64,000 nt of DNA from Paramecium sonneborni (GCA_905182985.1 CAJJDN010000070.1:427938-491937); one strand, 5' to 3'. Shown: positions 22,473-36,366, numbered from the stretch's first letter. Made by a program: numbers and translations. The notes: generated from the sequence alone by a model not told the origin.

Positions 22473-25400
22473 ATGAATTAAAATTAAGACAGTCATGTTA
22501 TTTATTAAGAGTTGTTGACTAGTTCATTAAATAAGCTCCTTAAGCTTCTTCCAAAATAAATGATAAGTCTCAAAACATTAATTGAGAAATCCTTAGGTAT
22601 TAATGTTTTAATATTAAGAGCAAATTGAATAAGCAAAAAATGATGTTAATCGATTTGCAACAAATGCTAATAAGTATTTTATTATTTACAAGTATTGCAT
22701 TGATATCAAACATAATAAAATCACTGAATGTTGCCTCTATGACCTTGAAGTATAATTTCCCTCTATTTTAAGAAATTGATAACCTAAAATTTCATAGATG
22801 GTTATTCGTATGATTATTTAGAATTTGAGAAAGGAAAGCAAAAGGATAGGATGCTTATAGATTCAATAGTGGAGTCCATAATAAGCTGTACAAAATTGTA
22901 AGATGAAAATTTACATTATTTAATTGTAAAATGCATTGATGCATTATTCAAATAATAAAGATTACTTATTAGTGGAGAAACTTTACTTTCTACTTTTAAA
23001 GCCTATTTTCATTTATACAAATTAGGTATGGGTTCTATAAAGAATAGTATAAAAATAGCAATAAAAAGTGTGTATGACAATAGTTAAGTAAAAGTTGATA
23101 TGGAAAACATGTTAAATAAAGGTTTATCTTGCAATTATATTTATGATGAGCCGAAAGAAATTTAAGCAGTAGCAATATCAGATGATGATATAGTTGAATA
23201 TATAGCAATCACGTTAAGACATATGGTAGATGATGTTATTTTATATAATGAAAGAATGAAAACTGGATAGGCAAATATTCCTATAGCTTCTGTTCCTTAA
23301 GCATGGGAAGCAGAAGATATAAAATATAAAAACTATATAGAAGTAAAAGTAATTGATAATGGTATTACATCTGGTAAATTTGGTTGGTGCATTTTATGTA
23401 GATAGCCTGCACCATATTTTTGTAAAGATACTAGAGTACCTGTGTGTTCAGTACCTTGTAAAAAGAAACATTTTGAAATGATAGAAAATATTAAGATTAT
23501 GTAGAGTGGATAACAAAGCAAGAATGATGATTGTCAAATTATATTCAAATATTTATTATCTTAAGCGAATAAGGAAAAAAATATCAAAAAAGAAATTTGT
23601 CTAGATTTTATTCATTATATAGTAGAATAATATCCATTACATATCTAATAAACAAACTTTGATGAGAATTTTATAAGTATGATTTGTTTGAATTTAAAAA
23701 ATAAAAGAACATCAACTACAATATTCAAAATTTTAGTCTTACTTATATTTCATGCAAGAGATTTGTTATAAGTTTAATTAGAAATTATATTTGATTTTAT
23801 AATTAATAAATTACCTTCAGATTAAACATCAGCATTTTTAGATTTTGTACTTTAATTAATTGAGTACCCAAAATTAATACTAGAATTATTTACTAATCAT
23901 GATTGTGTAATTGAAAGAAAGAATTTAATTTAGCTCCTATTTGAAAAAGTTGCATAAATTGCATAGGGAGAATAGAGTCATTAAGATAATTGTCTTATTG
24001 CAAATAGTATCATTTAAAAATATCTTTAACAATTTATTAAGATAGTTTAAGAAGAACAGAATAGCAGTATAGCAGGTTTTAATTCAGAATAAATAGAGGA
24101 ATAGAATCAAGATTAATTAAAAAAGATGATAAAGAATATAGAGCATTTTGATCAGTAATTTAATTAAATATATAAGGGCATGAAAAATAGTTAACTTATA
24201 AATAATAGATCTTAACAGGATTATAAAGATTTTCATAAAATTGGAAAGAAGGATTAGAATATCTAATTAGTTAAGGAATTTTAGATGAAAATAAGTATTA
24301 ATAATATAATTTTTTAGTCATGCTTAAATAGCTTAATTTTTACATGATAATCCTTTCAACAAAGAGTAATTAGGATAATTCTTTGGTTCTAGTAAAGATA
24401 ATCATTAATTAATATTTTAAATTTATTCATAATCTATAGATTTTAAAGGTGATCATATAGTGGATGCTTTAAGGAAATATTTAAATTATTTTACTTTACC
24501 AGGAGAAGCATAATAAGTAGATAGATGTATGTTAGTGTTTTCATAGAAGTTTTTTTAAGATAATCCTGATGATGTATTTAAAAATAGTGATGAAACATAT
24601 GTGTTTTCATATCTGTTAATTATTTTATAGACTGATATTTACAATAAATCAGTAAAAACAAAAATGACATTTTAATAATTTTGTAAATCTTCTAAGTTAT
24701 CAATGGAAAGAGATTTAGGAGAAGAATATTTGAAATATTGTTTTGATTAAATTCTAAAAGAACCATTAGCTATACATTCTAGTATTGAAAAACAGTAAAA
24801 TTCTTAAATAGATTGGATGAATTTAGAGAGAAAATCATTACAATAGAAAATATACATATTTATGCCGAGAATAGATTACATTAAATTATTTATGGAAGTA
24901 TTTTGGCCAGCTTTATTTGTTAATTTAAATGTTACAATTGAAAGAACAGAAAATGTATAAATAATATCAATCGCCATGCAGAATGCTACTTATACTCTTT
25001 AATTAATGAGTATGATGGGTATATGTGATCTATGTTAATAATTCATTTAATGGTTATGTTAATTGGCATCTTTGGAAAATAAATAGTTAAAATAAAAAAA
25101 CTATAAAGCCTTATAATGTATAATAGATTTAGCTATAAAAAATGGAAATGCCCTAAAAAATAATTGGAGACCAGTACTTGAAATAATTAGTTCAATTAAT
25201 TATTTATTAAATGAAAAATAAAAAGGGAAAATTCTTCAGGAGCCTTTGGAAAGTATCAGCAAAAATATTTAGAGTTTTATAGATATTTCTAGTATAGATA
25301 AAGTAATGTAGAATACTAGTTATATGGATTCTAGAACAATATTAGATTTTCTATAATCTTTAATTGATGTATCACTAAATGAGATTACATTACCAGAACC

Positions 25401-27191
25401 AAGAATCTTTAGTTTATAGAGATTAGTAGAAGTGACTAGTTTTAATATGGATAGAATAAGATTGATATGGATGTAAATTTGGAATCTATTGAAAGCTCAT
25501 TTTGTTACAGCAGGAATTCATGCTAATTCTGATATATCATTGTATGCTTGTGATCAATTAAAATAAATGAGTGTAAAGTTTATATAGCAATATGAACATA
25601 ATAATTTTAAATTCTAAAGGGAATTTCTATAACCTTTTGAACTTATATATGCTCAAACATCATTTTAAGAAGTTAAAGAGTTTATATTATCATGTATGAG
25701 AATGTTATCTCATATGTGTTATTATAAATTGAAAAGTGGATGGAGAGTTGTTTTTAAAATAATTAATTAATCTTTATAGGAATCAATAATTTTAGTCAAT
25801 ATTTCAATAGAGGTTCTAAATAAAGTGTTTAGTGAAGATTTAATTAATTTAAAAGATATCTTTGATGAAATCGATTAAACATTTTAGTTTCTTTTCAATC
25901 GAGAAGAACAACATGTTTTATTGAAGGGAATAGAGTATGTTCAAAATGCTGTTGAATCATTAATGAAGTATGATAATAACCTATATTATGCTTTTTGGAT
26001 GTAATCTTTAGCTCATATATGCAATTTATTTTCAAATAATTAATAGTAGATTTAAGAATAAGCAATTCAATCATTTTTTAAGATATTGAAATCAAACACT
26101 TAAAATATTAAGGGACATCAATATGTGTAAATAATGAAAGGAATGATGAAAGAATTATTTGTCTCCTTAAGTAAAGCTAAAAAAGAAATCTGTTAGATGG
26201 CACACAAAAGTCTCTTAGAATTAGTGTTTGATCATGATATTAAGGAAGCTTATGATGAAATATCAACAATTTTATTAAATAGTACTGTATAAAGTAATGA
26301 ATATTTGGCAAAGACAAGCGTGATGACTTTTAAATCAATTATTATAAAAGAGGGATAAAAATTAGACTGGAATCAAACTATTTAAATTTTAGATCTAATG
26401 GTTTAAAATACAACTCCAAATGTATTATTTGAAGCAGCATAATTAGATTAATCTATTATAGATGATTTATTAAGTTTAAATCTACCTAAGAATTAAATTC
26501 AATTAAATTCTGATTAGCTAACTTTAAAATGCATATTGTAATTAATGTTAATAGATATCATTCAGGATATTGTAGATCATCATATTAAATTATTAAATGA
26601 AAAGACTTATTAGTATCTTTTAAAGATTGCATAGAATTTATTTAAAATGTCATTTAAATTTAATAGATAAATTAAATTAAGATACTTTTTGTAATAATAA
26701 GGATTTATGCCTAATTTATAATAATTACCTGGTTTAATTAAATAAGAAAAATCATCAGCAATAGGAATTTTGAATTTACTTCATAAATAATCTTTGGTGA
26801 ATCAAGAACTACTTTAAGATTTAATTTAATATATTCTTGAAATTTTAGAAGATACTAAAATATTGGGATAGATCTAAGTGAATACATAATTTAAAGTTGA
26901 ATTAGAAAAAATCATCATAAATAATCTATCAATAATATAAGTGAGTATAATTCCAATTTTAAATGTTATAGATTTATAGAAAGTAAATAATAAATATAAA
27001 TAATGTAGGTTTAAGATAAAATAAAATCTTTGTTATGTTATTTTGTTCAATTGCCATCTTGTTATTCATTATTAGTGAGTTAATGTCCACATTGTTAAAT
27101 TTGTCCATATAAATGTACACAAAAGTAAGAGTGGAAGAAACTTTTTGAGCAAATGCAATAATTGTAGTTGAAATTAATAAGTTAAATATGA
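22473..27191 (+). CDS. Large Arf guanine nucleotide exchange factor, BIG/Sec7 type
   Basis: 1531 residues; five introns (22, 23, 29, 23 and 26 nt) give an exact frame. The N-terminal third is a helical DCB/HUS-type region. It contains a Cys-rich finger at about residue 285-320 (WCILCRQPAPYFC, then CSVPCKKKHFEM). The Sec7 domain spans about residues 560-760: NWKEGLEYLISQGIL, IAQFLHDNPFNKEQLGQFFG, DHIVDALRKYLNYFTLPGEA with QQVDR, VFSYLLIILQTDIYN, and SVKTKMTFQQFCKSS. The catalytic glutamate finger is in LPGEAQQVDR. About 750 residues of HDS-type helical repeats follow, ending in CPHCQICPYKC. BIG-type GEFs activate Arf at the trans-Golgi for coat recruitment. The stop lies 25 bp from the convergent LRR gene's stop. 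Confidence 0.93.
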
Positions 27192-27216
27192 ATATATGAA
27201 AATATTAATTATAATT

Positions 27217-30200
27217 TCACTTCTTCTTTTTCTTTTTTGGTCTTTACATTACAACACTTTCTAAAGGAAGTGGCATTCTTAATCCATCATCTTTAGGATC
27301 AGTCATTTTATTGATGGTACGAATAATATTAACTTTAGGATATTCATTTCTTTTTTCTAATAAAAATGGATCAGAAATTTCAGGAGTAAAGTTAATTGAA
27401 ATAACTTATAGATTTGGTAATGCCTAAACATAATATAAATGAATAATACTTTAAGTATTCCTTCTAATCCTTATTCTCCTAATTTACTACAATTATTTAA
27501 TTCTAACATTTCAAGTTTACTACATGATTAAGCAATATAGATTAAAGTATTGTCAGCAAGATACTGAATACCACCTAATTTAAGTTATTTTAATTTATGT
27601 AAAGAGCTCAATCTACCTACTGAAGAATCACTAACATTAGTTGATCCTGAAAGAATAAGTGTATGAACATTTGAACAAAGTGAGGTTGCTGATATGACTG
27701 AATCATTAATATCTTTTGTAGGAATAAAGGATAAATCTAAATACTCCATATCTGCTTTTGAACGTGATATAAGATCAGATAATAAATCTGATTAAAGATT
27801 TTCAACTGTTGCTATTTAAAGTTCTTTTAATTTACATCCACTTTAAAGAAGATATTTTGTAAAGTTACTTGTTAAATTGTTACAAAATGAAATATTTACT
27901 TTTTATAAAAAAGGAGCATTTTATAATGGTTCTAATGAATAATCAGTTATTGATTATAAATTACTAGCACATCTAAAACCTTATAAATATTTAGAAGTAT
28001 AATCTAGGAAATTCCTTATACCAGTTTCAGTTAATTTATGACATGAAGAAACATCAATGACTTTTAAATTTTTACATGATTTTGCTAATTCCATTAATAT
28101 ATCATCCTCTAAATCTGTATTAGATAATATTATTTCTTCAAGATTAACAGCAAAGTATCCAATTTTACTTATTTATTCCATTTTCAGCCAAGTGTGATTA
28201 TGTAAATTTAGAAACTTTAATTTAGGATTTAAAGCTTCTTAAAGATTTTACTCAGATAATATTGAATTTGGCAATTTCTAAATAATCATTTATTTGAAAT
28301 ACCTTTAAGTGTCTAATATCTTCATTTTCATATGATTAATTATACACAACATCACCTACTTATCGAATATTTCTTGTAAAGTTTTCATTCTATTCTTATT
28401 TGAATTAGCTATTGATTGGTTTAATATTCAAATATGGATCATAGTCTTTATAAGTCTAGTTGTATATTAATGCCTTAGATTCAGGTTTAGCAGTAGTTAA
28501 TTATTTGAGTGTCTTTTTAAATCCTGGAGGAGGAGCCCCTATATCTTCTGGAATTACAGCTTCTTTAGTTAACTGATAATTCGTAAATGGTTTAATTAGT
28601 TGATTATTTTATTATTCCTATTTTAATTTTGAGATTGTAATACTTTCTTACGTTTCTAATATAGGAAATCAAGATTATCATCATATTCTTTAGGTTTAGG
28701 CTTAGGCATAAATTAAGGATTCTATAGAACACGAGGGTAATTCATTGAGCACCAACCTAATAGACTACTATGTTAATTGAAGGCAGGAAACTAAACACGT
28801 TCAATGTTTTTATTAACTGTTTCCTTTATAGAGAACTCTTTATCATTTTTCATTTAATAAATTAATCAAACTGTTATATTCTAAATTAAACTTGGGAATT
28901 CATTATAATTTCTATTAAACACTTAAATAACTTCTGTTAATATGTCACTTTATTATGTTCTAATATCATTTATTATAAAATTATACCTAATTTTAGTAGC
29001 CTCAACATATCCATTATGATAATCTACACATGTTTTTTCCCAATCATCCTTCTATTTTCTGAGCAGAGTAGATTTCTATATTTAAATTAAATCAATTACT
29101 TCAGTATTGAATCTTATGTCATTATTCAATTCAAGTATTGTTTAATTTATTATCAATACTCTAGCTCTAAATGTTGCTATTGTAGCTTATAATCTTCTAT
29201 TCTAAATTACTATTCTTTCCTTTTAATTCTAATAATCTTATTCTCTTGCATTATCTTCCAATAATTCTTTCTTTAATAAATCAAATATGCTCTCTATTAA
29301 TTCATCCATTATCTCTTAAATCTTTGCTACACCTTATTAATTTGCCTATATTCCTGGATCTCTAATAAATAATCAGCACCATCTTACTGTGATGTCTCTA
29401 ATAGCAATTCATATAACAATCCTATTCCATTTGATTATTTCTTTAAAGACTTTTAATGTGATTCTAATTCATTAAACATAAATTATGAAAATTCAAGGAA
29501 TGAAAATGTTCCACTCAAAGGATCCCATTTCTTTGTACTTAACTTACTAATTATTCTTCTTCCTTCTTGTAATGCACCTATCATTGTTGTTAATTCATCT
29601 CTTCTATTCTCATATTATTACTATGTTTAAATTTTTTTATTACTCTTGTTAAATCTCTTTAATCTGTTAATTCTCCTATACGTTAATTATTTCTCTCTTC
29701 AATTTCTTCTTTATCTAATAATTATCTTTATTTATTTTTTTATTCTTAAATAAATAATGGCAATGTTTATTAATCTTTTGCTAATTAATATTCTGATGAA
29801 TCTATAACAAATAATATTTCATCATATTTGTCATCACAAAATTATGTATGATCTCTTGACTTTTATCTCTCCATATCTTATTCACTATTTATTCTATCCT
29901 TCATCTAACTTAACAAATCTATTATTTTATCAACACTGCTGTTTCCTTACAATTGAATTTAGATCATTTAAATTATTGTCTTTCCAAACTCATTACTTTC
30001 TAAGGATTACAAAAGTCTTTCACTCTCTGTCAAACTACTTCCAAATATTACAAGTGAACATAATAATATTACCTTATACATTATTATTAATTATTAAAAC
30101 GGATATGTTATATCACCAATATTTTACTTTTTTATTTACTATCTATTTCTCTTTCATATCTAACTCAATTATTTCTAATCCTTAATACTCCTCCTATAAA

Positions 30201-30297
30201 TAATCTTAATCTTCAATTATATTTCATATTTACCCTTCTATTCGTTTCAGTAACTTTCAATATTACTTTCATATAATTAGAGATTACTTAAATACAT
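27217..30297 (-). CDS. LRR (RNI/AMN1-like) protein with long coiled-coil N-terminus
   Basis: TGA at 27217-27219 follows a run of six lysines. The C-terminal 400 residues are cysteine-containing leucine-rich repeats of the F-box-LRR/AMN1 type: LKVIDVSSCHKLTETGIRN, LQKVNISFCNNLTS, MEYLDLSFIPTKDINDSVI, NVHTLILSGSTNVSDSSV, LKQLKLGGIQYL, LEMLELNNCSKLGEQGLEG. An intron lies near 27,425-27,450. The N-terminal half is Gln/Glu/Lys coiled coil and needs several more introns that I could not all place, so the start (about 30,297) is provisional. No F-box is evident. In ciliates such proteins often sit in axonemal or ubiquitin-ligase complexes; this assignment is inference. It is convergent with the Arf-GEF gene. 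Confidence 0.7.
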
Positions 30298-30683
30298 TAC
30301 ATTAACTGCCCTAATCAATTCTAAAATGCTCAGAGATTCTTAAAAATAAAATTATTATAAAATATTTATAATTTATTTATATAACTTCATAATATTTATC
30401 AATATCTTACTATTTGAATTTATTTTACGTTTTCTATTTAAAAATTTAAGATTTCTTTATTTATTTAAATATACATTAAATACAAAGAATATTGAGTTAT
30501 TTAAAGTAGATAAGTTTTGTTATGTTACAATTAAATTTTAAACATAAAAGAACAATAAAAGATTATTATCTATTCAGATAAATCTAGATAAAAAATAATA
30601 ATTCAAAATAAAAAAAATACGAAACATTCGATAGTAATAAAATAATAATAGAAAATTAATAATCGATATTTTAAATTTGGTAA
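30298..30683. other. Intergenic spacer
   Basis: About 390 bp, AT-rich, between two minus-strand genes; it may contain the first exon of the LRR gene. Nothing else seen. Confidence 0.4.
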
Positions 30684-31511
30684 TCATTCTTGTTTTACCT
30701 TCTTCTTCTTTGAAGAATTATTCTTCTTGACAAATGCTCTTAATACTCCAACTTTTTCATTCTTATGTTCATTAAAATTAAATCCGAATTTCCTTCCATA
30801 TCGAATCTATAGTAAATAATCATCTAAACTCTTTTTAGAGATATTAACTTTTTGAGCAGCTTCTTCAAGTGTAAATCTCTTACTCTCTCCATCTATTGTA
30901 ATACCCTTACAATATTAAAAATTATTACATTATAATATTCCCTCCATTTTGCTACTTTCTCAATTATGTATCCAATTCTTCTTTCTTTCGTTCTTCTACA
31001 TTGCTTTTAGTTCTCCTATCCTTGATGTTACTATTATTATTATTGTTCATTTCCTTCCTACTCCTTCATTTTATTAACTTTCTCATTCATTTCTTCTGAC
31101 ATCACTAAATGAATAAGGGAAACCCCTGTCTGTATGCATTTTATCCGTAATTAATTTGTTTATTTTATTTCATTTAATGGCATTACATAAGAATAATGTA
31201 CAGGATCCAATCCGCAATTTATATACATATCGCAATCAAAACTATAATAAGAAATTGTGCGTCCTTCTAATTGTATTCCCAATTCTTTAAGTTTGCTTGT
31301 CAATTTGAAGATATTTATTCCATTTGCTTATTACATTTTACTCAAATCAAATTATGGGAAGTATTCAATATAATTTTAAATGGGATCTCTTACATCTATC
31401 AATTCAACGTATAGTTTGGCCTAATTAAAAAAGAATTATCACACAATTTACTGTTATAAATTCTAAGTTAATTTCACGACTACTTGTTGAATTCTCTTCG
31501 CTATCAGACAT
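30684..31511 (-). CDS. Ciliate-type HTH protein (KKSLDDYLLQIRYGR family)
   Basis: 257 residues; introns of 31 and 23 nt give an exact frame. The N-terminal 120 residues form a compact unknown domain (AKLYVELIDVRDPIQNYIEY, then LTSKLKELGIQLEGRTISYY). A Gln-rich linker follows. The C-terminal module reads ITIDGESKRFTLEEAAQKV, then NISKKSLDDYLLQIRYGR, then KFGFNFNEHKNEKVGVLRAF with a Lys-rich end. I associate this HTH-like module with a family of uncharacterised Paramecium and Tetrahymena proteins. The arrangement (helix, AAQKVNISKKS turn, recognition helix, basic tail) suggests DNA or chromatin binding. A specific function cannot be given. Confidence 0.7.
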
Positions 31512-31990
31512 CCTATAATATTTAAATTAATATATTTTTATTATTAGAAAATTAGGAGGAAATAAACCAAAATTATTGAATAGATTCTTCTTAAAGAAAT
31601 AATAAAGGCTTATTTTTTTAAGATATTTTTCATGTTTTCATTGTTCATTTTCCTTCTTATTTAAATTTTTTTCAATTAAATCCAAAAAAAAATTAGAAAA
31701 ATCATTTTATAACTACTAACATAGGTATCTTTGATATCTAATTGTAGAAATTTATACAATATATTTCTTATTGTATAATGTATGTTAAAAAAATTATCAT
31801 AAGAAATTAGAATTTAATAAAAACAAAAAGATAAGAAAAAAAATAATGTATAAAAATAAATATGATATTAAATATTTAGATTATATTTTTTAAATGATTA
31901 ATTAATATTGTTAAATTGACTTTTCATTATTAGGTAAATTAATTGTATTTAATTGAAAATTCTATAATAGTATTTTATAATATTTTATAC
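31512..31990. other. Intergenic spacer
   Basis: About 480 bp of AT-rich DNA with no recognisable feature; the upstream boundary of the next frameshifted gene is uncertain. Confidence 0.35.
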
Positions 31991-32668
31991 GGTCAAGGGA
32001 TGGATTAAACCTAAATTAATAAATTAAAGGTCCAAAATTATAAGATTCAAATACGAAATTGATATTTTTAGATAATAAAATTATTTCAAGAACTATGAAA
32101 ATACTATGTTCTGATACTTCAATGGAGGAATATTTTTATAGTAATCACTAAACAAAATTCATTTTTCCTTAAGGAACTTTAAGTAGGCCTATCATAAATT
32201 TGATGAAGGAATTTTTTGCTTATCATCTTGAAGCTTCTTAAAATTATAAAAAGGCTCAATTAATTTATTTTAATTCTTGAAAATGATCCTAAATATTCTT
32301 CTTAATTAGTAAAAAATTACATTCTTTCAGAGGTGCTAAACTTATTTTTACACCATTCATTCCTGAACTTTATACTTCAGGGCTAAATGGCATATTGTCA
32401 AAAAGAAATTATCTAAAACTGTTAATTTGAATCTTAAAAAAAGTTTTATTCGAAAAACATAAAAATAGAGAGGACTCTGTTAATATTTGATTCTTCTGTT
32501 AAGAAACCATCGGTGAGACAGTTTATTTATAAATTAAATTAAAGATTTTATTAAATAAAAATAGAAATGAAAATTTTTAGAAGATTTCCATTAGTCACAC
32601 TTGGAAAAATTTTGTTTAGTAAAATTTAAAAATAGTTACTTAAAAAACATACAATATAACTCTAATGA
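31991..32668 (+). pseudogene. Unknown gene with one unresolved frameshift
   Basis: One frame is open to TGA 32278-32280 with protein-like content (from the ATG at 32095: MKILCSDTSMEEYFYSNHQ, then FPQGTLSRPIINLMKEFFAY). A second frame takes over at about 32,265 and runs to TGA 32666-32668 (ILENDPKYSSQLVKNYILSE, then RTLLIFDSSVKKPSVRQFIY). No GT...AG pair of usual size explains the switch, because the overlap has no GT. A single-base indel in the run of T around 32,260-32,272 would restore continuity. Either the gene is decaying or the assembly has an error. No family is recognised. The next gene starts about 190 bp downstream. Confidence 0.45.
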
Positions 32669-32854
32669 CTTATATATTGAAAATATTTAGTTAAAATTTT
32701 CATTTTTTATTTAATTTTTTTTTCTGAAGTTAATATATAAAATGTATAAATATATAAATATATAAAATGTATAAACATATTAAATAAATATAATATATGT
32801 AATAAAAATAAAATATATATATATATAATATATAAATTGTAAATAAATAATTAA

Positions 32855-35800
32855 ATGTCGGTGAACTAGATAATTGAATAGGTGCTGCAGAATATGATCG
32901 ATACTGAGAATACAGACTTCAGACTTTCAAAATAAGGGAATATATTGGAACTGATAGAAAGAGACGAATTGTTGGTAATGGAACGGTTGTGGCCTCAGAG
33001 AAGAGTGAATATGGTAGAGTTTATAAAGATAATGATATCAGTTGTGCATCATAAACAATGTGAGTTATTGTATTTAGTGATGGGTTTGATTGAGTTGTTT
33101 AAAGACATAGTGGCAGCTTGTCAATAAAATGAATTGTCATTATCGGATGTAACAAGTTATGTATGTTAAGTGGAACCAATAACAAACAATATAGTACCTT
33201 AGATGTTGATACCTGAACCTAAGAAGTTTGAATTGAATAAGAGTAGAATTCGAGACATAGATGTGGTATATATAGATTATTATTTAGAATGCTCCTAGGA
33301 TCATAGGATAAGCAGATGGAGAGATTTGTCATATAGTGAATGGATCATTGATTAATGATGCAATAAGACATCATAATAATAATGTACATACAGGATAAGT
33401 ATGTATGAAACAGATTGTGACACTGGACAGTTTGGATTCAAAACTTAACATTTATAATTTGGATGGTACTCTTAAGAATTAGGTGAAAATCAATTAAAGT
33501 GAAGATAAGGAGACTATCATTTTAAGTTTTGCATGGTCAGATAGATAACAGAGAGTATAATTGAAATATTAAATTATAGATTGGATTAACACTAAAATCT
33601 CATTCTTTATGTATGTATGAGAGTGATTTTAAAACTTTCAGAATATTTCCTACTGTATATGCATCCTAAGATTATCAAACTAATATATGGTATCTAGAGA
33701 ATTAGAATAAATGGATTACAACTGATGCCACTTTTAAATTATACGAATGGGATTTACAAACTGAAAATGTCGCTAATATTTATTCAACAAATAAGATATC
33801 AGGTTGTATAATAGATTGTGTAGAAGTAGTTCATATGAAAATGATTGCTACTGCTTCACTAGATAAACAAGTTGTTGTATGGGATCTTAATACTAAAGAT
33901 ATTAAAATAGTTGTTTCACTCAAAGAACATGGAGGTATACATAGTTTAATCTATTCCTATTATTATTAAATATTCATTACTTGTGGATATTCTACATATA
34001 TTAATGTTTATGAAATCAATCCTAAATTTCATGATGTTACTATGATTGGTAAATTAAGTGGACATACATCTATGTTAACATCTATTTAAATGATTGGTAG
34101 AAGTCCTGTCTTAATTTCAGGAGATGATGGAGGTACCTTGAGACTTTGGGATATTAGAACATTCTCTTGTCTATAATCACTCAATTTTGGAAGAAAAACT
34201 TAAATCACTAAACTATTAGATCTATCTGATTAATCTATGATTTGTTTCTTAGGATCCAGAGTTAATCTACTTAAATTAGACATCCGCAAAAAAGATTAAT
34301 CTGATAATTATGTTATCAAAATCGATTTCGATCCATAAAGAGATGAATTAATTGTTGCCTCTAAAAAAAACATTATTTTTATGGATATTTAAACAGGAAG
34401 AATGAAAAGAATTCTTAATGGATTATTGAATGAATTAGAAGATGAAATTACATAATTCAGACCACTTAATTATTATAACAAATTCATTTTATCTGATTCT
34501 AAAGGTAATCTTAAAATCTATTTTCATACTGGAGAATTCTTTGCACCACTTAAAGGACATTCTGATGTTTTGTAATTGAAATTAGATATACTCAATAAAC
34601 TTATTATCACATCTGGTCATGATAGTGTTCAAATACAAAAAATGAATGCTGAAATCTTAAGAGAAATTACACCTTTTAAATCATAACATCTAGAAATCTC
34701 TGTTCATCATTCTTTATTATTAGCATCCTATATGAATCATCTCTATATCTTCGATTACGAATTTATTAAATGTTTAAGCTTTCTCGAATTTGATGGTGAT
34801 ATCACATCCATCATCTTTATTGCCAATTATCCTTTATTTGCAGTTTCTACAATAACTGGCAGACTTTACATTATGAAATTTATTGTAAAAGATCACATCG
34901 AAGTAAAAACAACTGTCCATTAAATCTATGAAGTGGCAAATTGTTCTAATTATGTTACAGAAGAAGGAGAATAAGAATTCATTACTAAAATTGTTTTAAG
35001 TGTTAAAGAATTAGAATTAGCTATGGTCACAAGTGAAAATAACATCATCAGATTACAACTTAATATATCAATTGAACCAACTTAACCAGTACATGAAAGA
35101 ATTAATTATAATCCTCTTAGAAAAGCTAAAGAATAAGTCTTAATAACTGATCCAATTCATATTTCACCACCTCAAGGAATTGAAAAACTCAAACACATTA
35201 TTACTTTTAATGCTTCCAAAAAATAAATTGTTAGTTTATCCTATTTACAATTAGATAACAGATTTCTCTTAATCACTTCTATTGATGGAATCATAAAAAT
35301 ATTTGATTTAAATGGAGAGTTAATTGCTGCATATAATATCAATCATCCTTTACCAATCAAATGGGATATCAAATATACGAAGTAATCTGAACTAAAAAAG
35401 AGAATCATTTATGGATTTAAAGTAATTGATATCTTAAGAAAATAATCTAAAACTGAAAAAGAAGCTGAAATTTATAGTCTAACAGATTCATTATCAGTTA
35501 ATAGATAAAATTCATTATCTTTATAAAGTTTAAATAAAAAACCATTAGTAATGAAAGATGAATTTAGTCCTAGAGATTTAAAATTTGATAAAATAAGACA
35601 CTTGTATTAAAATGAAGTTTAAGGTCCTACCTTAAAATAAATGGAAGCTTAAAGAAGATTACAAGAAGTTCAAAATATGTTCAAGAATGATATCAGAGAT
35701 CCTAAATTAGATGAAGTGTTGAAATTAAGAGAAAAAGAAAGGTAAAAAAATTTAGATAGAGCTGCAAATCTAAATTTCTTAGATCCTGAATTCAGAGACA

Positions 35801-36324
35801 AAAGTATTTTTAATTAAAAATTGTTGAGTAAAAATGAATATCTAAAAGAATTTAATACTAAACTTGATAATAATGATTAATCCTCTATCATTCTAAGATA
35901 ATACTAATCTAATCAAAATTAATAATCCCAAGTTAACATTTAAACTTAAAATAAAAAGAAGTAGAACTCATCATCAGATTTTTATAAATATGCTGCTTAG
36001 AGACATTTATTAAATGAAGCAAGCATTTTGGAATCTTTTACATCTTAGAATACTCAATTTAAACCAATCAATAAATAGTAAATAAATATCTAATCAACTT
36101 AAATATCATAATTAAAATCTTTTGGATCTTAGGATTTGACATGGCATGGTCAACATAGGAAATAGTAAAAAGATTTATCGTAGGTTTTAACAAGTCTTAA
36201 TATAAAACTAAGATAAAGTAAGAATTCTTTAGGAGGTGAGACAATTTTGAGAGATATTACAAAATCTGATATAACATTTGAAGATCAATTAGATGAATTC
36301 ACAAAGAAACATAAGCTAAAATGA
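32855..36324 (+). CDS. Large WD40-repeat protein
   Basis: 1138 residues; introns of 22 nt (GTATATATAG...TAG) and 31 nt (GTATGTATGA...CAG) give an exact frame. The N-terminal 220 residues are alpha-helical. Two successive beta-propellers follow: ATASLDKQVVVWDLNTK, LSGHTSMLTSIQ, SGDDGGTLRLWDIRTF, LKGHSDVLQLKLDIL and TSIDGIIKIFDLNGE are clear WD-type blades. The last 300 residues are Lys/Gln/Asn-rich and disordered with short coiled coils. WD40 propellers are protein-interaction platforms; the length and double propeller recall ciliary and tubulin-associated WD proteins, but I cannot name an orthologue. It is convergent with the CK1 gene, with only 42 bp between the two stop codons. Confidence 0.8.
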
Positions 36325-36366
36325 TGCACAAAATGATAAAAATTTGTTTTTTATTAATAAAATATA

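Noticed and set aside
29844..30185. Plus-strand hydrophobic frame of 113 codons
   Set aside because: It is opposite to the Gln/Glu-rich coiled coil of the LRR gene; such coiled coils give Ile/Leu/Phe-rich shadows.
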